A stretch of DNA of 64,000 nt from NCBI GenBank assembly GCA_965116445.1, contig OZ220688.1:1922001-1986000 (forward strand), in the 5' to 3' direction. The stretch comes from Multivorans sp965116445 (GTDB lineage Bacteria; Acidobacteriota; Thermoanaerobaculia; Multivoradales; Multivoraceae). Below are positions 58,301 to 64,000 of the stretch, in pieces. The notes beneath the pieces were generated by a model that saw only the letters and a program-made list of their open reading frames with translations, was not told where the DNA came from and ran no database searches. Numbering within the stretch: position 1 is the first letter of the stretch; each line of letters begins with the position of its first letter. A program made the translations under genes and the position numbers.

Positions 58301-58599
58301 GCGCGGCCGCCCGGAGTGACGGCGACGTTAGCCTCCGCCGTGGCGTAACTGTCCAGGCTGCCCCGGACCACGTACTGCCCAGGGTTAATGAGCGCGAACC
58401 GGTAGCCGCCCTCGGCGCCCGTGATCGCGACCTTGTCGCCCCGGTCACCGGTAAGGGTCACCGTGACCCCCGGCATGGGATCTCCGTTTGCGTCGACCGC
58501 CCGTCCCAGGACGACCCCGGTTTCGGGGCTGTCCGCCGCGACGGGCGCAGCGAAGACGAGTAGCAGGGTGCAGCCGAGTAGTGTCAAGACGCGCTTCAT
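55390..58599 (-). CDS. Oar-like TonB-dependent receptor with carboxypeptidase-regulatory N-domain
   Basis: 1069 residues from the ATG at 58599, with AAGGAGG eight bases upstream. Signal peptide LTLLGCTLLLVFAAPVAA. An N-terminal CarboxypepD_reg-like domain (VVLGRAVDANGDPMPGVTVT LTGDRG...GQYVVRGSLDSYATAE, ~25-110) is followed by a plug with SGSAEYGRATGGVVNVITKS GTN and a long 22-strand-type barrel ending NPRRFVGTVGLRF. This is the Oar/SusC-like class frequent in Acidobacteriota. It probably takes up oligosaccharides or peptides, or acts in surface adhesion. No SusD-like partner is adjacent. A terminator lies downstream. Confidence 0.9.
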   Translation of the reverse strand: MKRVLTLLGCTLLLVFAAPVAADSPETGVVLGRAVDANGDPMPGVTVTLTGDRGDKVAITGAEGGYRFALINPGQYVVRGSLDSYATAEANVAVTPGGRAEIVLTMGLEAEGEITVTAETPLINKFEVTSAGSISSDVASNVVGVNSNYFSNLQLMPGVTSDGDLADEYPGVNGSRWQEGAVFVDGVDTTYTRRGGSRMYIPQIAVSETSLQSTSGSAEYGRATGGVVNVITKSGTNIIHGEFTGFRQQGSWVSEYKAHPELAEREGCRYREVVNPQNSPFAPSCDPNFFERDEREKDNAATNVQAFFGGPLVRNKLWFAASIAETNTFSSQELFSGDIVDNSAYVRGRLLKFDYQPSPSHSLQANYTASPLDITFLLGDFPADRYSATPHEFGGELVTTSWNWSASQDLFLEFKLSSHDSSEHKRLNAGTGFDFESALAEKQQDPRYPPNAFGPHSPANNVHGYIGYRGGEWHLFNGWLLDNGFGLNDYPRDQANIRATWFASESHEALFGLDWQEVGWEQDLQRNNVYFGREFNPATPTGFDDCGLINWPTTTYYCHYEDYNPPDLVGTERLRGTRSSNFAAFLRDRFTVGDHWSFNLGLRWENQIHKNDVRRTVVDSQSVAPRLLTSYDIKRDGTMLIHLNLARAYQHLNQELVNNYLLEGWNGTNAYDRIVYCAPIDALYIQVCDGPGYTGVLGKLRPGEMYRQIDGGAIPAVNIEPYYKDEIDLIYSWSFGATRQWFFQASAIHWEYKNSIGTTEQRLPSGDYFRFTENYKDYERVLGALGVVDPAVMANFEEGRRTYESLQLQLNKVFRNNWTLGNNFTYADARGHYWGGLFDNTNSDYGRNLDVVLNQGHINSCQGQQLIRNGGQPVIGADGQELVRKYPVDCQALLEPFLGQPISTINRYGTVHENNKYVWNTWGFKNWRIGSKGHSFLVGGSFQWRSGKPWQRVEGASLGDPCETEFWEPGFELTCDPTQFLVDSGTGLYLEPRGSRDGFNSTWNTNMTVMWFFPLGWREDFNGFVRVDATNITNNQDLLRINNGGEVSASRYIGWQNPRRFVGTVGLRF

Positions 58600-58863
58600 G
58601 ATCCGATCCTCCTTGTCTGGCTTGCCAGCCACTAAGAGTGGGAGTTCATGCGGTTCCCCGGGTCGCGTCAGCCGGAGGAACGGAGGACTCAAGGCAACGG
58701 ATGCTTCTCAGGACCACCCGTGCCTCTCAGGACCACCCGAGCCCGGCTGCCGCGATCGGAGACTGCTACCTGTCACGATGCTGAAGCCGGACCCTATAAC
58801 AGTGTTACAAGGAGCTCCAAGAATCGGGGGCCAGGATCCAAGCGATCGGATCCGCCTGCGACC

Positions 58864-58925
58864 GATGCCGGCGGGGACGCCGGCGCACCCAGTGGCGGAT
58901 GCGGGCCAGAGGGCCGGCGCACCCG
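58864..58925. repeat. Two adjacent palindromic repeats
   Basis: The first, GCCGGCGGGGACGCCGGC with flanks (58864-58893), is the reverse complement of 40848-40874. The second, GGGCCAGAGGGCCGGC with flanks (58897-58925), belongs to the family at 21476 and 27871. They sit in the 336-base gap between the RND permease stop and the receptor start, which otherwise has the receptor's ribosome binding site and no gene. Confidence 0.7.
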
Positions 58926-58935
58926 GTACCGCGCT

Positions 58936-61900
58936 CTACGCGCCGGCGGAGCCGACCGGCGATCGCCGCCGCGGCGCCAGGGCGCCGGCGAGCGTGCGGC
59001 TCACCGCGGCCCGGCCGTCCTCGATCAGGGTGTAGAACACCGGCACCGCGAGTAGCGTCAGCAGGGTCGCCGCGGCCATGCCCCCGATCAGGGTCAACGC
59101 GAAGCTCTTGTAGCTCAGGCCCATCTGGGTCGGTTGTCCGAACAGCAGAGGCACCATGCCGCCGATCGTGGTCAGCGCGGTCATCATGATCGGCCGGAAG
59201 CGGCGGTTGGCCGCTTCGAGCAGGGCCTTGCCCCTCTCCATGCCGCCTGCGCGAAGGCGATTCACCGAGTCGAGCAGCACGATCCCGTTGTTCACGACGA
59301 CGCCGATCAGGATGATCAGCCCCACGAGGCCCAGGAAGTCCAGATCACGCCCGGCGAAGAGGTGGATCCAGGTCACCCCCATGCTCGCCAGCGGGATCGT
59401 GATCAGGATCGCCAGCGGCAGGAGGAAGCTCTCGAACAGGAAGCCCATCAGCAGGTAGACGAAGGCGATCGACATGAGCGCCGCGATCATCATGTTCCGC
59501 GTCTCCTCGGCGGCGGCGTTCCGCACGAGCCGCGCCCAGGCGACGCCCTCGGGAAGTTCCGTCTGCGCCGCGACGGCCCGCACCGCCCGGCGGGCCTCGC
59601 TCTCGCTGCCCTCCTCGAGTTCCACCGTAATCCGGCGCGCGGTCTGCTTGTCGCGGCGCGCAATCCGGGTCGCGGCGGGTTGCTGGCGGACATCGACGAG
59701 CGTGCCGATCGCCAGCGCCTCGCCGCTGCCCGTCGGCACCGAGAAGTCGCGGAGCTCGGCAAGGCTCTGACGGTCCTGCTCCTCGAAGCGGATACGCACG
59801 GGAATGTCCTGGCCGCCGTAGTAGATCCGCGGCAGCGCCTGGCCGCGCAGGGCGTAGCCGACCATCATCGCCAGGGTCCTCGGGTTCACCTCCTGGCGCA
59901 TCGCACGGTCCCGGTCGAGGACCAGGGCGAGTTCGTTCGGCGCCTCGTCGGCCGACTTCTTCACCGCGAGCACGCCGGGAACCCGGACCAGGCGGTCCTC
60001 GACTCCGATCGCGACCTCCTCCAGGATGTCCGCGTCCTCACCGAACAGGGTCAGCGTCTCGAACGCCTTGTCCGTCATCTCCTTCTCCGAGAAGTTCCCG
60101 GTGTGGAAGCGAATCCCGGGCATCTCGGGCAGCAGGTCGAGCACACGCTCGGTGACCTCGCGCGGCTTCAGCCCGGTGTCCGAGTCGGTCGCGATGATCC
60201 CCTGGATCTGGCCCCAGGTGCGTTCGTGAAAGAACACGAGGTACTCGAGGCCGAGCTCGTCCCGCAGGCCGTCGATCTTCTCCTCGGCGCGCGCGAAGTA
60301 CTCGATCGTCTCGTCGAAGGACATGTTGCGCGGTAACCGGACCTCGACGTTGAAGAACGCCTGGTCGTCCTCCGACATGGGCACGACTTCCAGGCGGCCC
60401 TGCGCCGCGAACTGGGTCAGCGCGAGTGCCGCGACCAGCGCCAGCACCACGTCGAGCCGCCGCCTGAGGCCGTAGGCGAGCATCCCGCGGTAGGCACGGT
60501 TCAGCAGACCGAAGGTCGCTTCGTAGGCCCGGCGAAGGACGACCTTCGAGGCGTCCCGAACCTGCCGCAGCGCGCCCTTCTCCACCGCCCCGCGCGAGGG
60601 CAGGGTGACGTAGACCATCAGCGGCACGACGACCAGGGCCACGACCAGGGAGGCAAGCAGGGAGACGGTGATCGGGATGACGAGCCGCAAGAGCATGAAC
60701 TGCCCCTGGCCGTCGACCAGGGAAACCGGCAGGAAGACGATCACCGTGGTCAGCGTGGCGGTCGTGATCGCGAGTGCGATCTCCCCCGCGCCCTGGAGGG
60801 CGGCCTGCCGCCGGGGCACGCCGGTCTGGTGCAGCCGGTGGATGTTCTCGGCCACGACGACGGAGTTGTCCACCAGCAGCCCGACCGAGATCATCAGGCC
60901 GAGCAGCGAGATCACGTTGAAGGTCTCGCCGAAGAAGTACATCGCGACGACCGCGACGACCATGGACAGCGGGATCGACCCGGCGATGATCAGCGACATC
61001 CGCAGCCGGCGGAGGAAGAAGAAGAGGACGATCATCGCGAACATCGCGCCGATCCGGCCGCTCGACAGCAAGACGCCCATCGAGTCGCGGATGATCTCGC
61101 CGGAGCTCATGATCACGTCCACGTCGATGGCGGCCAGGCGCGGACTCGCCGCCAGTTCCTCGACCAGGCGTTCGACCTCGACGGCCACGTCCAGCGCGTT
61201 CGCCTCGCCCTCCTTCTGCACCTGGATCGCATAGGCGGGAAGGCCGTTCACGCGCACCCGGAACTCGTCGTCCGGCACGTCGTAGCGCACGGACGCGATG
61301 TCGCCCAGCCGAACCGTGTCCGTGATCCACATGTCGCGGACGTTCTGCGGCGCCGGATACCTCGCCACGGACCGCAGCAGCAGCTTGCGGTCGCCGGCGC
61401 GCACGTTGCCCGACGCGAGGGTGAAGTAATCCGCCTGCAGATCCTCGGCGATGTCCGTGATGTTCAGCCCCGCCGCCTCGACCCGCTGCCGGTCAAGTTC
61501 GATCAGGACCTCCCGCTCCATCAGCCCCTGGGCGTTCACGGAGGCGACGCCGGGAACCCGCTCCAGCTTCAGGATGATCTCGTTCTGGATCAGGTTGTAG
61601 ACGTCCGCCGTGTCCTCCTCGACGATCACGCCGACCATCGCCACCGGCATCATCGCCTCGTCGTCCTTGCGGATGAAGACCTGCTCGACGTCCTCGGGCA
61701 TCCGGGCGCGGGCGCGCTCGATCCGGTCGCGGACCTCCCGGTAGGCGATGTCCATGTCCGTGCCATGCGCGAAGCTCAGGAAGACCTGGGTGAAGCCGAC
61801 GGTGCAGAACGAGGACTGGTTCTCCAGTCCGCGAACGGTCGCCAGCTCCTCCTCGAGCGGAATCGTGATCTTGTCCAGGAGTTCCTGGGGCGGCGCGTCC

Positions 61901-62124
61901 CGCCACGGCACGGTCACGCGCAGGAAGGGCGAGCTGTAGCCGGACGGGATGAGTTCGATCGGCAGGGACAGGGCGGCCACCAGGCCCATGACCAGGACCG
62001 CGCCGACCACGACGACGACCCCGATGCGCCGTTCCAGGGACAGCCGCGGAAGGGAGACGCCAAGCGAACCGAGGCCGCGGGAAGTCCGCCTGTCTTCGCC
62101 GCCGGAGCGCCGGGAACCGCTCAA
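58936..62124 (-). CDS. RND efflux transporter permease (full length)
   Basis: 1062 residues of HAE/AcrB-like layout: one N-terminal helix, a large periplasmic loop (~60-350), six helices, a second periplasmic loop (~570-880) and six more helices. The N-terminal half has PIELIPSGYSSPFLRVTVPW and, in the fourth helix, GLLVDNSVVVAENIHRL, where AcrB has two Asp; here the second is Asn. The C-terminal half has GVVVNNGIVLLDSVNRLRAG and the end FYTLIEDGRAAV. It pumps a substrate with proton counterflow. Its start overlaps the stop of the upstream RND gene (ATGA), so the two permeases are co-translated. No adaptor or outer-membrane factor is in the window. Confidence 0.92.
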   Translation of the reverse strand: MSGSRRSGGEDRRTSRGLGSLGVSLPRLSLERRIGVVVVVGAVLVMGLVAALSLPIELIPSGYSSPFLRVTVPWRDAPPQELLDKITIPLEEELATVRGLENQSSFCTVGFTQVFLSFAHGTDMDIAYREVRDRIERARARMPEDVEQVFIRKDDEAMMPVAMVGVIVEEDTADVYNLIQNEIILKLERVPGVASVNAQGLMEREVLIELDRQRVEAAGLNITDIAEDLQADYFTLASGNVRAGDRKLLLRSVARYPAPQNVRDMWITDTVRLGDIASVRYDVPDDEFRVRVNGLPAYAIQVQKEGEANALDVAVEVERLVEELAASPRLAAIDVDVIMSSGEIIRDSMGVLLSSGRIGAMFAMIVLFFFLRRLRMSLIIAGSIPLSMVVAVVAMYFFGETFNVISLLGLMISVGLLVDNSVVVAENIHRLHQTGVPRRQAALQGAGEIALAITTATLTTVIVFLPVSLVDGQGQFMLLRLVIPITVSLLASLVVALVVVPLMVYVTLPSRGAVEKGALRQVRDASKVVLRRAYEATFGLLNRAYRGMLAYGLRRRLDVVLALVAALALTQFAAQGRLEVVPMSEDDQAFFNVEVRLPRNMSFDETIEYFARAEEKIDGLRDELGLEYLVFFHERTWGQIQGIIATDSDTGLKPREVTERVLDLLPEMPGIRFHTGNFSEKEMTDKAFETLTLFGEDADILEEVAIGVEDRLVRVPGVLAVKKSADEAPNELALVLDRDRAMRQEVNPRTLAMMVGYALRGQALPRIYYGGQDIPVRIRFEEQDRQSLAELRDFSVPTGSGEALAIGTLVDVRQQPAATRIARRDKQTARRITVELEEGSESEARRAVRAVAAQTELPEGVAWARLVRNAAAEETRNMMIAALMSIAFVYLLMGFLFESFLLPLAILITIPLASMGVTWIHLFAGRDLDFLGLVGLIILIGVVVNNGIVLLDSVNRLRAGGMERGKALLEAANRRFRPIMMTALTTIGGMVPLLFGQPTQMGLSYKSFALTLIGGMAAATLLTLLAVPVFYTLIEDGRAAVSRTLAGALAPRRRSPVGSAGA

Positions 62125-64000
62125 CTGTCCGTCCTCCCGGGCGCCGCGACGGCCGGCGCGGGCGCGCCGCCGCTTGCCGGCGCGGCGCTGCGACCGGCAC
62201 GCAGGCGCGAGAAGGACAGCGCCTCCCGCAGGCGCTCCACGAGCTCATAGATCACCGGCACGACGATCAGGGTCAGCACGGTCGACGCGCCGAGACCGCC
62301 GATCACCGCCAGGGCCATCGGGGTGCGAATCTCGGCGCCCTGGCCGAGGCCCAGAGCCATCGGCAGGAGACCGAGCGTCGTCGTCGCCGTCGTCATCAGG
62401 ATCGGCCGCAGCCGCACCACGCCGGCGCCCACGATCGCCCGCTGGCGCGGGAAGCCGCGGCCGCGCAGCCGGTTGATGTAGTCCACGAGGACGATCGCGT
62501 TGTTCACGACGATCCCCGCCAGCATGATCATCCCCAGGAAGACGACGATCGACAGGTTCACGTCCAGCAGGTAGAGCGTGAGCAGCGTGCCGAAGAACGC
62601 GAGCGGGATCGAGAACATGATGACCAGCGGGTGCAGCAGGGACTCGAACTGGGCCGCCATGATCACGTAGACCAGGAACACGGAAAGCCCCAGCGCCAGC
62701 CACAGGCTCGCGCTGGACCGCTCCCACTCCTGGCTCTGGCCGCCGACAAGGAAGCTCATGTCCGCCGGCCACTCGATCTCGCTTGCCAGGACCTCCTCGA
62801 TCCGCTCGACCGCGCGGCCGAGCGACGCCTCGCCGAGGTTCGCCTGGACCACGGCCACCCGCTTGCCGTCGATCCGCCGGACCTCGGACGGCCCCTCGCC
62901 CACCGCGACGGACGCGACCGCGTGGAGCGGAATCGGCCGCTCGCCGCCCGGATTCACGACGAGGCCGTTCAATTGGTCCGTCGTGCGGCGATCCTCTTCG
63001 GCCAGCCGCACGATGATCGGAATGCGGCGGTCCTTCAGGTTGTAGAGAGTCGCCTCGAAGCCCTCGATCTGGTTGCGGACCATCTGCGCCACGACGGATG
63101 TCTGGAGGTCGTAGCGGTTCAGAAGCGCCCGGTCGTAGACGATCTGGACCTCCGGCGCGCCCCTCTTGAGCGTCGTCTCGACATCCGCCAGCTCCGGCAT
63201 CGCCGCCATCAGGTCGCGGACGCGGTCGCCGTACTCCTGAAGTCGGTCAAGCTCCTCGCCGTGAACCTCCACCTCGATCGGCGTCTTGAAGCTGAACAGG
63301 ACCGGCCGCACAACGCGCGAGGTCGCGTCCGGCACCTCCGCGAGACGGCGCCGCAACCGCTCGACGATCTCGTCCTCCACGGACGCCTGCACCGGTTCGA
63401 GCAGGACCTTGAACCGCGCCGTGTGCTCGCCCTCGTCCGACGCCTGCGTGTTCGTCACGTCGTAGCCGTAGGTCACGAGCAGCCGCTCGATGTAACGCTC
63501 TTCCTCGAGGATCGCCCTCTCCGTCGCGGCCAGCGTGCGCTCCGTCTCCGACAGGGGCGTGCCGACCGGCAGCGACACCTCGATCGTGAACTCGCCCTGG
63601 CGCACCTCGGGCAGGAGTTCGCTGTCCAGGCGGCCGAGCAGCCACCAGGAACTCCATAGCGTCACCGCGACCAGGGCCACCACGGCGACCGGATAGCGCA
63701 CAGCGCCCTGGAGGACCACCGGATAGACCCGATTCAGCCAGACGAGGAGTCGCTTGACCAGGATGAGCGGTCCGCGGCTGAGCAACCCGAACACCCTGAC
63801 CAGAACGGGCGCGGCGAGGCGAACGACGAAGAACGCGAGGCCGCCGAGAACGAGCAGGACGAGCTTCGCGACAAGCTCGAGCACGCTGCCCACGACCAGC
63901 CGGAGACCGACAAAGAGCAACGCCGGCGCCAGGCCCGGCCAGGCGACCACAGGGTTGTGCTTGCGCGACCACCGAAGCAGAGCGGACGCGTCCCGCCGGA
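62121..64000 (-). CDS. RND efflux transporter permease, 5' end beyond window
   Basis: The reading frame is open to the right edge (RRDASALLRWSRKHNPVVAW precedes the GTG at 63950), so ~625 residues of the C-terminal half are seen. They include an Ala/Val/Leu-rich linker with extra hydrophobic stretches (~20-80), the helix YPVAVVALVAVTLWSSWWLL, a periplasmic domain (EVSLPVGTPLSETERTLAAT to EWERSSA), then helices FLVYVIMAAQFESLLHPLVI MF and MIMLAGIVVNNAIVLVDYIN, ending in a Pro/Ala-rich tail. It overlaps the next permease by four bases; the pair resembles MdtB/MdtC-like two-permease systems, although which subunit is which cannot be told. Confidence 0.9.
   Translation of the reverse strand, partial: RRDASALLRWSRKHNPVVAWPGLAPALLFVGLRLVVGSVLELVAKLVLLVLGGLAFFVVRLAAPVLVRVFGLLSRGPLILVKRLLVWLNRVYPVVLQGAVRYPVAVVALVAVTLWSSWWLLGRLDSELLPEVRQGEFTIEVSLPVGTPLSETERTLAATERAILEEERYIERLLVTYGYDVTNTQASDEGEHTARFKVLLEPVQASVEDEIVERLRRRLAEVPDATSRVVRPVLFSFKTPIEVEVHGEELDRLQEYGDRVRDLMAAMPELADVETTLKRGAPEVQIVYDRALLNRYDLQTSVVAQMVRNQIEGFEATLYNLKDRRIPIIVRLAEEDRRTTDQLNGLVVNPGGERPIPLHAVASVAVGEGPSEVRRIDGKRVAVVQANLGEASLGRAVERIEEVLASEIEWPADMSFLVGGQSQEWERSSASLWLALGLSVFLVYVIMAAQFESLLHPLVIMFSIPLAFFGTLLTLYLLDVNLSIVVFLGMIMLAGIVVNNAIVLVDYINRLRGRGFPRQRAIVGAGVVRLRPILMTTATTTLGLLPMALGLGQGAEIRTPMALAVIGGLGASTVLTLIVVPVIYELVERLREALSFSRLRAGRSAAPASGGAPAPAVAAPGRTDS

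Noticed and set aside
59134..62250. Long plus-strand frames (400 and 473 codons) opposite the RND permease genes
   Set aside because: They are rich in Arg, His and Asp with no domain, as expected for antisense of membrane protein genes.

Overview
The window is GC-rich bacterial chromosome that most resembles an Acidobacteriota genome. The best taxonomic markers are a tandem family of secreted proteins of the 'VWFA-related Acidobacterial' type (50999-55212), an Oar-like TonB-dependent receptor with an N-terminal carboxypeptidase-regulatory-like domain, an ASPIC/UnbV-FG-GAP protein coupled to a TPR protein, and a DUF1080 protein. No rRNA, tRNA or CRISPR array is visible. All assignments come from reading the sequence; no database search was run.

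Layout. 1-3.4 kb is an accessory patch: the tail of a SNF2/HepA-like helicase, a DUF3644 (HEPN-type) protein, a second truncated copy of the same helicase tail, and a convergent two-gene cassette of unknown function. 3.7-12.3 kb is lipid and PHA metabolism: a BCCT transporter, an acyl-CoA ligase, a GNAT acetyltransferase, PhaC with a PhaE-like partner and a phasin, then divergently the regulator PhaR with a MaoC hydratase and an SDR dehydrogenase. The PhaR/phasin divergent region carries a GTGCAGCAC-type inverted repeat, the likely operator. 12.4-18.2 kb is one giant secreted Calx-beta/PKD protein. 18.5-27.8 kb holds a SEC-C protein, UDP-glucose dehydrogenase plus UDP-glucuronate decarboxylase (UDP-xylose synthesis), two paralogous secreted proteins, an LLM oxidoreductase, a Nudix hydrolase, a CoA-transferase-like protein lacking its catalytic Asp, and heme A synthesis (CtaA, CtaB). 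28.2-37.5 kb has a second CoA transferase, a secreted protein, methionine aminopeptidase, a DUF1080 protein, a BtuB-like receptor, and a divergent penicillin-acylase-family enzyme. 37.6-41.7 kb has a DUF1761 membrane protein and its truncated duplicate, a cytochrome c followed by a Tat-exported ThDP enzyme, and gene remnants. 41.7-47.7 kb is a second giant Calx-beta protein. 47.8-55.2 kb contains the CRTAC1/TPR pair and the three VWFA paralogues, the middle one a pseudogene. 55.4-64 kb has the Oar-like receptor and two RND permease genes, the last running off the window.

The most interesting signal is a perfect GCCGA pentanucleotide tract of 18 copies (41885-41977) in the 5' end of the second giant surface-protein gene. 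The only ATG with a good ribosome binding site (41800) lies upstream of the tract and is out of frame with the signal peptide and the rest of the protein. One extra unit (or two fewer) would restore the frame. No ATG, GTG or TTG lies between the tract and the signal peptide. This is the architecture of a slipped-strand phase-variable surface protein, comparable to the pentamer tract in Neisseria opa genes. Other points worth checking are the Tat-exported ThDP enzyme beside a cytochrome c, the duplicated helicase tail around a HEPN gene, recurring domains without a name that I know in the giant proteins, and a family of short palindromic repeats.
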